From positions 1,737,789-1,801,788 of the forward strand of contig NZ_JH711481.1 of NCBI RefSeq assembly GCF_000269805.1: a stretch of 64,000 bases of DNA, in the 5' to 3' direction. Positions 52,281 to 59,890 of the stretch are shown here, in pieces. This DNA comes from Actinomyces massiliensis 4401292. GTDB lineage: Bacteria; Actinomycetota; Actinomycetes; Actinomycetales; Actinomycetaceae. The notes under the pieces are model-generated. The model did no database searches and was not told the DNA's origin. It worked only from the letters and a program-made list of their open reading frames with translations. Each line of letters opens with the position of its first letter. Position 1 is the stretch's first letter. Both the position numbers and the translations under genes were made by a program.

Positions 52281-53570
52281 ATGAGTCACGCACCCGCCCG
52301 GGTGGTCGTGCTGGGGTCCACCGGCTCCATCGGGACCCAGGCTCTGGACGTCGTGACTCACCTGGGCTCCGCGGGGCGGGCACCTCGGGTCGTGGGGCTG
52401 GCCGCCGGGGGCTCCCGCCTCGATCTGCTGGCCGAGCAGGCCGTGTCCTTCGCGGTCCCGCGGATCGCGGTCTCCTCATCCGAGGCGGGAGTCGCGGCAC
52501 GCGTGCGCACCGCGCTGAGGGCGGCGGCCGAACGTCTGGGCCGCCCCGCTCCGGTGGCGGAGATCCTTATCGGCCCGGACTCCCCGGTCGAGCTCGTCTC
52601 CCGGGCGGAGTTGGCCCAGGGGGACACCGTCGTCAACGGAATCACCGGTTCGGTGGGCCTGGGGCCCACCCTGGCGGCGCTGGCCACCGGTGCGCGCCTG
52701 GCGCTGGCGAACAAGGAGTCCCTCGTCGTGGGGGGAGCGCTGGTCAGGAGCGCCGCGCGCCGACCCGGCCAGATCGTCCCGGTGGATTCCGAGCATTCCG
52801 CCATCGCCCAGGCCCTGGCCTCCGGCCGCCACGAGAGGGGACTGACCAGCCCGGCGGTCACCGGGCGCAGCGACGTGCGCCGCCTGGTGCTCACCGCCTC
52901 GGGCGGTCCCTTCCGCGGGCGCTCGCGCGCCGAGCTGGCCGGGGTGACCGCCGAGCAGGCCCTGGCGCACCCGACCTGGGCGATGGGGCCCGTCGTCACC
53001 GTCAACTCCTCGACTCTGGTCAACAAGGGGCTGGAGTTGATCGAGGCGCACCTCCTGTTCGACATCGACCCGGCCGACATCACCGTCGTCGTCCACCCGC
53101 AGTCGGTCATCCACTCCATGGTGGAGTTCATCGACGGCGCCACCATCGCCCAGGCATCGCCCCCGGACATGCGCCTGCCGATCGCCCTGGGCCTGACCTG
53201 GCCGGCGCGGCCCGACCTGGCCGGGCTGGTCGCCCCCAACCGGTGGGATGAGCCGACCGCCTGGACCTTCGAGCCGCTGGACGCCGAAACCTTCCCGGCC
53301 GTCGACCTCGCCCGGAGCGCGGTGGCGGCCTCCGCGACTCATCCGGCCGTCCTCAACGCCGCCAATGAGCAGGCCGTCGACGCCTTCCTGACCGGCCGCC
53401 TGAAATGGGCGGACATCGTCGAGATCGATGCCGCCGTCGTGAGCGAGCACGAGGGCGCCTCGCCCGGCCGCGGCGGGACTCCGAGCCTGGGCGACGTGCT
53501 GGCCGCCGAGACCTGGGCGCGCCGGCGCGCCGACGAGCTCATCATCCGGCGCGCCGGGCGCTCGGTCTGA
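52281..53570 (+). CDS. dxr: 1-deoxy-D-xylulose 5-phosphate reductoisomerase
   Basis: Second step of the non-mevalonate isoprenoid pathway, NADPH- and metal-dependent. NADPH site: VVLGSTGSIGTQALDVV. Active site: ANKESLVVGG, PVDSEHSAIAQAL, LTASGGPFRG, NSSTLVNKGLELIEAHLLFD and HPQSVIHSMVEF. 429 residues. ATG 52281 has GGAAGGA about 6 nt upstream; the in-frame start at 52248 is rejected. A short Gly/Arg/Pro stretch near the end is not conserved. Paired in function with ispG downstream. Confidence 0.96.
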   Translation: MSHAPARVVVLGSTGSIGTQALDVVTHLGSAGRAPRVVGLAAGGSRLDLLAEQAVSFAVPRIAVSSSEAGVAARVRTALRAAAERLGRPAPVAEILIGPDSPVELVSRAELAQGDTVVNGITGSVGLGPTLAALATGARLALANKESLVVGGALVRSAARRPGQIVPVDSEHSAIAQALASGRHERGLTSPAVTGRSDVRRLVLTASGGPFRGRSRAELAGVTAEQALAHPTWAMGPVVTVNSSTLVNKGLELIEAHLLFDIDPADITVVVHPQSVIHSMVEFIDGATIAQASPPDMRLPIALGLTWPARPDLAGLVAPNRWDEPTAWTFEPLDAETFPAVDLARSAVAASATHPAVLNAANEQAVDAFLTGRLKWADIVEIDAAVVSEHEGASPGRGGTPSLGDVLAAETWARRRADELIIRRAGRSV

Positions 53571-53621
53571 GCCCCGCCCCCAAGTTTCTCTCCACCCTCT
53601 TCACAGCATCAGGAGCCGCCC

Positions 53622-54914
53622 GTGAGCTCGACCCTCGCCTACATCCTCGGCATCATCGTCCTCATCGTCGGGGTCGCCGTGTCGGTGGCGCTTCACGAAC
53701 TGGGGCACATGATCCCCGCCAAGCGATTCGGCGTGAAGGTGCCCGAGTACTTCATCGGCTTCGGGCCGCGCGTGTGGTCCATGAAGCGCGGCGAGACCGA
53801 GTACGGTGTCAAGGCGATCTGGCTCGGCGGCTACGTCAAGCTGCTCGGCATGCTGCCCCCGGCCCCGCCCGGTCGTGTGGACAAGCCCGGCTCGATGGTG
53901 GCCGACGCCCGCCAGGAGTCCCTGGCCGAGCTGGGGCCCGACGAGCAGGACCGGGCCTTCTACCGGTTGAGTGTGCCGCGCAAGCTGCTGGTGATGGCCG
54001 GCGGCATCCTGACCAACCTGGCTCTGGGGATCGTCTGCCTCGTGCTGGCTCTGGGCGTGGTCGGGCAGTACACCCACACCTCCACGATCTCATCGGTGTC
54101 CGCCTGCGTGCCGGCCGAACTCGCCTCCAGCAGCGCCAGTGGACCCGAGTGCGCCGATACCGACCCCGTCTCGCCCGCGGTGACCGCGGGCCTGCAGGCG
54201 GGCGATGAGATCATCTCCTGGAACGGCACGCCCACCCCCGCCTGGACCGACGTGCAGGCCGCCATCCTCGCCGGCGGGACCGAGCCGATCGACGTCGTCG
54301 TGCGCCGTGACGGCGCCGAGACGACCCTGCGCGTGACCCCCGTCGAGGTTGAGCGCTCTGTGACCGCCTCGGACGGCACCACCTCCACGGAGTCCGCGCC
54401 CTACGTCGGCATCGGGCCCGCCAAGGGCACGGTGCGGGTGCCGTTCAGCCAGATCCCCGGGGCGGTCGCCGTCGCGGTGGGGCAGACCCTCAAGGCGATC
54501 TTCACCCTGCCGGTCGGCCTCTATCACTCGGTGGCCGCGGGCCTGGGCCTGGAGCAGCGCAACCCGGGAGGCCTGGTCAGCCTCGTGGGCGTGGGCAGGA
54601 TCGCGGGCGAGGTCTCCAGCGAGGGCGTCGGGATCCCCTTCTCCGCGCGAGTGTCGTCGATGCTGAGCCTGCTGGGCTCGCTCAACCTCGCCCTGTTCGC
54701 CTTCAACCTGGTGCCGCTCCTGCCGCTGGACGGCGGGCATGTCGCCGGCGCCTGCTGGGAGGGGCTCAGGCGCGCCTGGGCGCGCTGGCGCGGGCGCCCC
54801 GACCCCGGTCCCGTGGACACGGCCCGGATGCTGCCGGTGGGGCAGGGCGTGTTCGTCGCCCTGGTCATCATGGCGCTGGTGCTCATCTGGGTGGATATCG
54901 TCGCGCCCTTCTGA
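53622..54914 (+). CDS. rseP: site-2 protease RseP/Rip1 family
   Basis: An intramembrane zinc metalloprotease that cleaves anti-sigma factors and other membrane proteins. HELGH (residues 25-29) lies in the first helix, the PDZ domain spans about 165-250 (VSPAVTAGLQAGDEIISWNG), and the third zinc ligand region is NLVPLLPLDGGH. 430 residues. It is the usual neighbour of dxr and ispG in actinobacteria. Its stop (TTC TGA) overlaps the -35-like TTCTGA of the first repeat-family gene that follows. Confidence 0.95.
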   Translation: MSSTLAYILGIIVLIVGVAVSVALHELGHMIPAKRFGVKVPEYFIGFGPRVWSMKRGETEYGVKAIWLGGYVKLLGMLPPAPPGRVDKPGSMVADARQESLAELGPDEQDRAFYRLSVPRKLLVMAGGILTNLALGIVCLVLALGVVGQYTHTSTISSVSACVPAELASSSASGPECADTDPVSPAVTAGLQAGDEIISWNGTPTPAWTDVQAAILAGGTEPIDVVVRRDGAETTLRVTPVEVERSVTASDGTTSTESAPYVGIGPAKGTVRVPFSQIPGAVAVAVGQTLKAIFTLPVGLYHSVAAGLGLEQRNPGGLVSLVGVGRIAGEVSSEGVGIPFSARVSSMLSLLGSLNLALFAFNLVPLLPLDGGHVAGACWEGLRRAWARWRGRPDPGPVDTARMLPVGQGVFVALVIMALVLIWVDIVAPF

Positions 54915-54937
54915 GGGTCTGGTAGTGCCGTTATCGT
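54909..54937 (+). promoter_or_regulatory. conserved promoter before the first tandem paralogue
   Basis: TTCTGA (54909-54914), 17-nt spacer, TATCGT (54932-54937), then 7 nt to GTG 54945. The same layout is repeated before each of the three paralogues. TTCTGA overlaps the rseP stop codon. Confidence 0.6.
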
Positions 54938-54944
54938 GTGTGGG

Positions 54945-55556
54945 GTGCGTCGTCTGATCGAAGCCCTTCCCCGCTGGCTCTACCGTTTTCAGCCCGTGTT
55001 CTTCTACATGGCGCTTTTCGGCATCCTCCTGGGCATGACTGGTTTCGGCGGACTCTTTGCGGTGGTCTTCACGGTGGTCTTCTTCGTGCCGGGCCAGGCT
55101 CTGTTCTGGTTGCTGTCCTGGTTGGCGGTCAGGCGCTCGTCTGATAAGCGCCTGGGTTTCAGCACGATTCCCTTCAGCGTCTACCTCCTGGCGGTGCCGC
55201 TCTCCTACTTCACGGCACCCAACACCGGCCCCCAGTTTGAGGAAACACCATCGGCCGCCATGCGGCTGGCTTCCGTCATGGGTCTGCAACTCACACGTGC
55301 GGTCAGCAATGATCTGGCGGATGTATTCTTCATGGTCATGCTGGTGTCCGGTGCGCTGGCGCTGCTGGCCGCCCTGGCCGACATCGTCAGAGGAAAAATC
55401 GACAGGGCTTTCGACAAAGCGGTCGCCGGATCACGGCAGCCGGCGCAGCGGGGCGGGAAGAACGAGCGGCCTGAGGTTGAGACGGCTCCCACGTCCACGG
55501 GAGCCGCGCCACCGTCCACAGGAGTCGCGCCACAGGACCCCTCCGCGTGTGGCTGA
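54945..55556 (+). CDS. tandem paralogue 1: unknown membrane protein
   Basis: A 203-residue protein with an N-terminal amphipathic stretch (VRRLIEALPRWLYRFQPVFF), two adjacent membrane helices (about residues 20-60), conserved LLSWLAVRRSSDKRLGFSTIPFSVYLLAVPL, a segment with Pro and Asn, and a last helix (about 120-145), ending in a Pro/Thr/Ala tail with SACG. No catalytic motif is visible and I do not recognise a family. The start is GTG 54945 by comparison with copy 2; GTG 54936 is also in frame. It is one of three adjacent copies (the next are 55670 and 56369) that share promoter, sequence and tail. No Shine-Dalgarno, so probably leaderless. Confidence 0.8.
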   Translation: MRRLIEALPRWLYRFQPVFFYMALFGILLGMTGFGGLFAVVFTVVFFVPGQALFWLLSWLAVRRSSDKRLGFSTIPFSVYLLAVPLSYFTAPNTGPQFEETPSAAMRLASVMGLQLTRAVSNDLADVFFMVMLVSGALALLAALADIVRGKIDRAFDKAVAGSRQPAQRGGKNERPEVETAPTSTGAAPPSTGVAPQDPSACG

Positions 55557-55633
55557 CGGCCTGTCATCAGGTCCTGTCTCTGCGCGCTGGCGCGGTGTCG
55601 TCCTAGCATCGACATCCGCACCGGTCACCGTCC

Positions 55634-55662
55634 TTCTGAGGGTCTGGTATTGCCGTTACCAT
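55634..55662 (+). promoter_or_regulatory. conserved promoter before the second tandem paralogue
   Basis: TTCTGA (55634-55639), 17-nt spacer, TACCAT (55657-55662), 7 nt to GTG 55670. It differs from the others only in the -10 box. Confidence 0.6.
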
Positions 55663-55669
55663 TTGCAGG

Positions 55670-56212
55670 GTGCGTCGTCTGATCAGAGTTCTTCCCCGCT
55701 GGCTCTACCGTTTTCAGCCCGTGTTCCTGTGCTTGGGGCTCTTCAGCTTCTTCATGTGGGGGCAGCTGGGTTTCGTCGGACTGGTTGGGTTTGTCCTCAT
55801 GGTGCTGTTCCTCGTGCCGGGCCAGATTCTGTTCTGGCTGCTGTCCTGGTTGGCGGTCAGGCGCTCGCCTGACAAGCGCCTGGGTTTCAGCACGATTCCC
55901 TTCAGCGTCTACCTTCTGGCGGTGCCGCTCATATATTTCACGCTGCCGGATGTCGTCTCTGACGGTCCCGACGGGGAACCGCCATCCGCCGCCATGCGGC
56001 TGGCTTCCGTCATGGGTCTGCAACTCACGCGTGCGGTGAGCGGTGATCTGGCAGGTGTATTCCTCATAGTGGTGCTGGTGGCCGGTGCGCTGGCGCTGCT
56101 GGCCGCTCTGATCGATATAGCCAGGGCTCTGGATAGCAGGGTCCTGGATAGAGCGAGTAGGGCGGAGCAGCCGCCGCAACAGGATGGGAAGAACGAGCAG
56201 GCCGGGGGTTGA
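55670..56212 (+). CDS. tandem paralogue 2: unknown membrane protein, tail lost by a +1 frameshift
   Basis: Same family as the copies at 54945 and 56369: RRLIRVLPRWLYRFQPVF, LLSWLAVRRSPDKRLGFSTIPFSVYLLAVPL and AAMRLASVMGLQLTRAVS. It is 180 residues because the tail stops after EQAGG. At 56204-56209 a G-run holds one base more than in the sister copies; removing it restores the tail to VETAPTPTGVAPQEPPACG and a stop in the expected position. The frame loss affects only the non-membrane tail, so the protein may still work. The G-run could vary between strains. Confidence 0.78.
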   Translation: MRRLIRVLPRWLYRFQPVFLCLGLFSFFMWGQLGFVGLVGFVLMVLFLVPGQILFWLLSWLAVRRSPDKRLGFSTIPFSVYLLAVPLIYFTLPDVVSDGPDGEPPSAAMRLASVMGLQLTRAVSGDLAGVFLIVVLVAGALALLAALIDIARALDSRVLDRASRAEQPPQQDGKNEQAGG

Positions 56213-56332
56213 GACGGCTCCCACGCCCACGGGAGTCGCGCCACAGGAGCCCCCTGCGTGTGGCTGACAGCCTGTCATCAGGTCTCGTCTGTGGTGTCGC
56301 CCTAGCATCGACATCAGCACCGGTCACTGCCC

Positions 56333-56361
56333 TTCTGAGGGGATGGTATTGCCGTTATCGT
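56333..56361 (+). promoter_or_regulatory. conserved promoter before the third tandem paralogue
   Basis: TTCTGA (56333-56338), 17-nt spacer, TATCGT (56356-56361), 7 nt to GTG 56369. Confidence 0.6.
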
Positions 56362-56368
56362 GTGTGGG

Positions 56369-56965
56369 GTGCGTCGTCTGATCAGAGTTCTTCCCCGCTG
56401 GCTCTACCGTCTTCAGCCCGTGTTCTTCTGCATGGCGCTCTTCGGTGTTCCCATGTGGGTGATTGGTGTCCGCAGCCTGGCTGGGTCTCTCTTCATGGTG
56501 CTCTTCGGTGTGCCTGGCCAGGCTCTGTTCTGGTTGCTGTCCTGGTTGGCGGTGAGGCGCTCGCCTGAAAAGCGCCTGGGTTTCAGCACGCTTCCCTTCA
56601 GCGTCTACCTTCTGGCGGTGCCGATCTTCTACGTCGTATTGCCGAATGACGGCCCTGTCTATTCCGACGGGGATCGGACATCGGCGGCCATGCGTTTGGC
56701 CTCCGTCATGGGCGTACAGTTCGAGCGCTCGCTGAGCTACGAACTGACGGAGGTGTTCGGGATGGTCATGCTGGCGTCTGGTGCACTGGCGCTTGTGGCC
56801 GCTCTGGTCGACATCGACAGAGGAAGAATCGACAGGGCTTTCGACAAGGCGGTCGCCGGATCGCGGCAGCCGGCGCAGCAGGAGGGGAAGAACGAGCAGG
56901 CCGAGGCTGAGACGGCTCCCACGCCCACGGGAGCCGCACCACAGGGGCCCGCTGCGTGTGGCTGA
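56369..56965 (+). CDS. tandem paralogue 3: unknown membrane protein
   Basis: A 198-residue third copy. RRLIRVLPRWLYRLQPVFF, LLSWLAVRRSPEKRLGFSTLPFSVYLLAVP and the C-terminal DRAFDKAVAGSRQPAQ and CG end match copy 1 closely, while the loop after the second helix and the region around 60-90 differ from both. The start is GTG 56369 (GTG 56360 in frame). It ends 30 nt before ispG, whose start also has a -10-like box 7 nt upstream. Function unknown; position between rseP and ispG is not a standard actinobacterial feature. Confidence 0.8.
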   Translation: MRRLIRVLPRWLYRLQPVFFCMALFGVPMWVIGVRSLAGSLFMVLFGVPGQALFWLLSWLAVRRSPEKRLGFSTLPFSVYLLAVPIFYVVLPNDGPVYSDGDRTSAAMRLASVMGVQFERSLSYELTEVFGMVMLASGALALVAALVDIDRGRIDRAFDKAVAGSRQPAQQEGKNEQAEAETAPTPTGAAPQGPAACG

Positions 56966-56995
56966 CGGCCTGTCATCAGGTCCATACTTGGGCGC

Positions 56996-58177
56996 GTGAC
57001 TGACGCCATCGCCCTTGGTATTCCCACCGTCCGTGAGGAGCGGCCCGTTCTGGCCCCTCGCAGGCCCACTCGCAAGATCAAGGTGGGGAGCCTTCACGTC
57101 GGGGGAGACGCCCCCATCACGGTCCAGTCGATGACCACGACCAAGACCCACGACATCGGCGCCACCCTCCAGCAGATCGCCGAGCTGACGGCCTCCGGCT
57201 GCGACATCGTGCGCGTAGCCTGCCCCACCGACAAGGACGCCGACGCGCTGCCCATCATCGCCAAGCAGTCCCGGATCCCCGTGATCGCGGACATCCACTT
57301 CAAGCCCAAGTACGTCTTCCAGGCCATCGAGGCCGGTTGCGGGGCCGTGCGCGTCAATCCGGGCAACATCCGCAAGTTCGACGACCAGGTCGCCGAGATC
57401 TGCAAGGCCGCCTCCGACCATGGCGTCTCCCTGCGCATCGGCGTCAACGCCGGCTCCCTGGATCGGCGTCTGCTCAAGAAGTACGGCAAGGCCACGCCGG
57501 AGGCGCTCGTGGAGTCCGCGACCTGGGAGGCGGGCCTGTTCGAGGAGTGCGGCTTCCACGACTTCAAGATCTCGGTCAAGCACCACGACGTGGTCACCAT
57601 GGTCCAGTCCTATCAGCTGCTCTCGGAGAAGGGGAACTGGCCCCTGCACCTGGGCGTGACCGAGGCCGGCCCCGCCTTCCAGGGCACCATCAAGTCCTGC
57701 GCCGCCTTCGGCACCCTGCTCGCCCAGGGCATCGGGGACACCATCCGGGTCTCGCTGTCCGCACCGCCGGTGGAGGAGGTCAAGGTCGGCACCAAGCTGC
57801 TGGAGTTCATGGGGTTGCGCGAGCGCAAGCTCGAGATCGTCTCGTGCCCCTCCTGCGGGCGCGCCCAGGTGGACGTGTGGACGCTCGCCGAGGAGGTCGA
57901 GACCGGGCTCAAGCAGATCACCGCCCCGCTGCGGGTGGCCGTCATGGGGTGCGTGGTCAACGGTCCCGGCGAGGCCCGCGAGGCCGATCTCGGCTGCGCC
58001 TCCGGCAATGGCAAGGGGCAGATCTTCGTGCGCGGCAAGGTCGTCGAGACCGTTCCCGAGGACCGGGTCGTCGAGACTCTCCTCGAGCACGCCGAGGCGA
58101 TGGCCGATCAGATGCGCTCCGAACTGGGCGAGGCGGCCTTGGCGGGGACGTCGCCCAGCGTTGTCACCAGCGCCTGA
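56996..58177 (+). CDS. ispG: 4-hydroxy-3-methylbut-2-en-1-yl diphosphate synthase (flavodoxin)
   Basis: Penultimate step of the non-mevalonate pathway, an iron-sulfur enzyme. Cluster ligands are two Cys in CPSCGR (about residue 284) and one in [11 protein letters not shown] (about 319). [45 protein letters not shown] and [19 protein letters not shown] are typical. 393 residues. GTG 56996 is preceded by CATACT with a 7-nt gap, so the message may be leaderless. It completes the dxr-rseP-ispG arrangement after the tandem paralogues. Confidence 0.95.
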   Translation: MTDAIALGIPTVREERPVLAPRRPTRKIKVGSLHVGGDAPITVQSMTTTKTHDIGATLQQIAELTASGCDIVRVACPTDKDADALPIIAKQSRIPVIADIHFKPKYVFQAIEAGCGAVRVNPGNIRKFDDQVAEICKAASDHGVSLRIGVNAGSLDRRLLKKYGKATPEALVESATWEAGLFEECGFHDFKISVKHHDVVTMVQSYQLLSEKGNWPLHLGVTEAGPAFQGTIKSCAAFGTLLAQGIGDTIRVSLSAPPVEEVKVGTKLLEFMGLRERKLEIVSCPSCGRAQVDVWTLAEEVETGLKQITAPLRVAVMGCVVNGPGEAREADLGCASGNGKGQIFVRGKVVETVPEDRVVETLLEHAEAMADQMRSELGEAALAGTSPSVVTSA

Positions 58178-58215
58178 CGCATCACGGGATTGCGCCACCC
58201 CGCTCCGTCGTCATT

Positions 58216-59172
58216 GTGAGCTTCTTCGGCCAGCGCCTGAATGTCATCGGTCCGCACCAGCGCGACGGGCTGCTGGGCCTGTGCGCTCTCGATCCTGTCT
58301 GCGCCGTCGCCCTGGCTCACCAGTTGCGCCGGTGGGATCGCTGGGGCGATGGCGATGTCGTCGTCCTGGGACGTCCGAGTCGGCCCGTCGCCGGAGCATG
58401 GGCGACCGGCTCCCTCATGCCCTTCGGCCTGGCGGCGCGTCCCGCGCTCGGGCACGACGGCGTGGGGCCCTCTGGAGCGCGCGCCATCGCGGATCACGCC
58501 CGATTGCGTCTGACTCGGCGCGGCTCGATCATGGGTGCGGCAGCGGATGTCGAAGCGGTCTGGGCCCCTCTGGCGGCCGCCGGCCTGCATGCGCGCGAGG
58601 AGCGGTGGAGGCAGCCGGTCCTGGTGGCCCCCAGCCCCGTCGGCGGCCTGGCCGAGACGGTCCTGCAGCGCCGACCGGACTTGCGGTGGGCGGCCCACGG
58701 CCTCCACGCCGCGAGCTCGGCCGAGGAGGAGCTGGTGCTGCCGGCGTCAGTGGCCATGTTCTCCGGCGAGCTCGGCTATGACCCGATGACGGCGGGGGGC
58801 TCCTACGCCCGGCATGTGTCCTGGCTGGTCGCCACGGGGCGCAGTTATGTCCTCCTCGATGATGGGCTGGGGCGTCCCGCCCAGCCGGGAGGGCCGAGGC
58901 GGGTGGCGTTCAAGACCGACGTCGGCGCGGTCTGGGACGCTCCCACGGGCACGGTCGTCCAACTGACCGGGGTGTGGACCCGCGACGACCTGCGCGGCCG
59001 GGGGATTGCGACGGCGGCGCTGGCCGCCGTGGTTGACGCCGTGCGCCGGGATCATATGCGCGCCGGCGGCGCCGTGAGCCTGTACGTCAATGACTTCAAT
59101 ACCGCTGCGCTGGGGCTGTACGACCGACTGGGATTCCAGCGGTCGGGGATGTTCGCGACCATCCTGCTCTAG
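58216..59172 (+). CDS. DUF4081-GNAT family acetyltransferase
   Basis: A 318-residue protein with an N-terminal DUF4081-like half (residues 1 to about 150, DRRGLLGLCALDPVCAVALAHQL-type region) and a C-terminal GNAT domain: LTGVWTRDDLRGRGIATAALAAVVDAVRRD is the acetyl-CoA loop, followed by LYVNDFNTAALGLYDRLGFQRSG. It lies next to ispG as in mycobacteria and relatives (Rv2867c-like position, from knowledge of the family). GTG 58216 is taken as start. The substrate is not known. Its stop is followed after 12 nt by 22-bp repeats. Confidence 0.88.
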   Translation: MSFFGQRLNVIGPHQRDGLLGLCALDPVCAVALAHQLRRWDRWGDGDVVVLGRPSRPVAGAWATGSLMPFGLAARPALGHDGVGPSGARAIADHARLRLTRRGSIMGAAADVEAVWAPLAAAGLHAREERWRQPVLVAPSPVGGLAETVLQRRPDLRWAAHGLHAASSAEEELVLPASVAMFSGELGYDPMTAGGSYARHVSWLVATGRSYVLLDDGLGRPAQPGGPRRVAFKTDVGAVWDAPTGTVVQLTGVWTRDDLRGRGIATAALAAVVDAVRRDHMRAGGAVSLYVNDFNTAALGLYDRLGFQRSGMFATILL

Positions 59173-59184
59173 CTCTAGCCGCGT

Positions 59185-59260
59185 CGAGATCGGTCGAGTT
59201 CCGGCTCGAGATCGGTCGTATTCTGCGTCGAGATCGGTAGCACTCCGCATCGAGATCGGT
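59185..59260. repeat. 22-bp tandem repeat, four units, after the GNAT gene
   Basis: CGAGATCGGT cores start at 59185, 59207, 59229 and 59251, exactly 22 bp apart, with 12-bp variable spacers that often contain TNCGC. It is the same family as 23267-23332 and lies in sense orientation just after a stop codon in both cases. The final unit (CATCGAGATCGGTCC) is nearly identical at the two loci. Confidence 0.9.
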
Positions 59261-59374
59261 CCACTGCGGCCGGTCCGGCGCCCAGGCCGTGCGAACCCGA
59301 CCAGACTTGATGATTGACTCCGCGGCTGCGGGTGAGCCCGGCGTACTCCGTCAGCATCAACGGCGGTTGGTCAT

Positions 59375-59459
59375 GTGAACGTACCTTTCTCTCATCCTTC
59401 TGAGCTCTGCTGTCAGAAGGATGAGAGAAAGGTACGTTCACGGGGCAAAGGTACGTTCA
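59375..59459. repeat. 67-bp perfect hairpin with a third arm copy
   Basis: Arms 59375-59403 and 59413-59441 are exact 29-bp reverse complements around a 9-nt loop. AAAGGTACGTTCA recurs at 59447-59459. The element is in a 406-bp gap between convergent genes. It might act as a bidirectional terminator, though no U-run follows, or be a small mobile element. A second nested hairpin (GTTCT ... GTCCGA/TCGGAC ... AGAAC) is at 59461-59495. The rest of the gap shows no gene. Confidence 0.88.
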
Positions 59460-59578
59460 TGTTCTCCAGAGGCGTCCGAGCGAGTCGGACAGAACCGGTC
59501 TTCTCAAGTCATGCAGGCGGCCTGGGCGTATGGCCGCCGGCCTCGTGAGCGGCGGCAATCTGTGTGTCCGCTCGGGAC

Positions 59579-59890
59579 TCACTGCCCGGCGGCGGCGAGC
59601 ATCGCCTGCAGTGCGCGGGTGTACTCCTCGAAAGCCGCACGTCCCTTGGCGGTCAGCGCGAGATAGGTGGCCGGGGTGCGTCCCGCGAAGGTCTTGGACT
59701 GGGATACGTACCCGGCCTCCTCCAGCTTGCCCAGGTGGGTGGACAGATTTCCGGCCGTCATGCCGAGCAGGTCGCGCAGGCGGGGGAAGACCATCTCATC
59801 GCCCTGGGGCAGGCCCGCCAGAGTCGCCATGATGCGGAGCCTGGCCTGGGCGTGGATGACCGGGTCGAGCGGCGCGACCGGGTCGTTCAT
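59579..59890 (-). CDS. winged-helix transcriptional regulator (ArsR/MarR-like)
   Basis: A 103-residue DNA-binding protein. The order ARLRIMATLAGLPQGDEMVFPRLRDLLGMTAGNLSTHLGKLEEAGYVSQSKTFAGRTPATYLALTAKGRAAFEEY is that of the small winged-helix regulators (HTH_27 type) that carry no sensing domain. ATG 59890 has GAGGAGGG upstream. It overlaps the membrane protein gene before it by 4 nt, so the two are co-translated. Such regulator-membrane protein pairs often control their own expression; the signal is unknown. Confidence 0.88.
   Translation of the reverse strand: MNDPVAPLDPVIHAQARLRIMATLAGLPQGDEMVFPRLRDLLGMTAGNLSTHLGKLEEAGYVSQSKTFAGRTPATYLALTAKGRAAFEEYTRALQAMLAAAGQ

Noticed and set aside
56324-58198. 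624-codon minus-strand frame opposite ispG and the third paralogue
   Set aside because: Antisense shadow; ispG has its cluster cysteines in the plus frame.
59185-59260. CRISPR array
   Set aside because: Core of about 10 bp and spacers of about 12 bp are too short, spacers are partly alike, and no cas genes are near.
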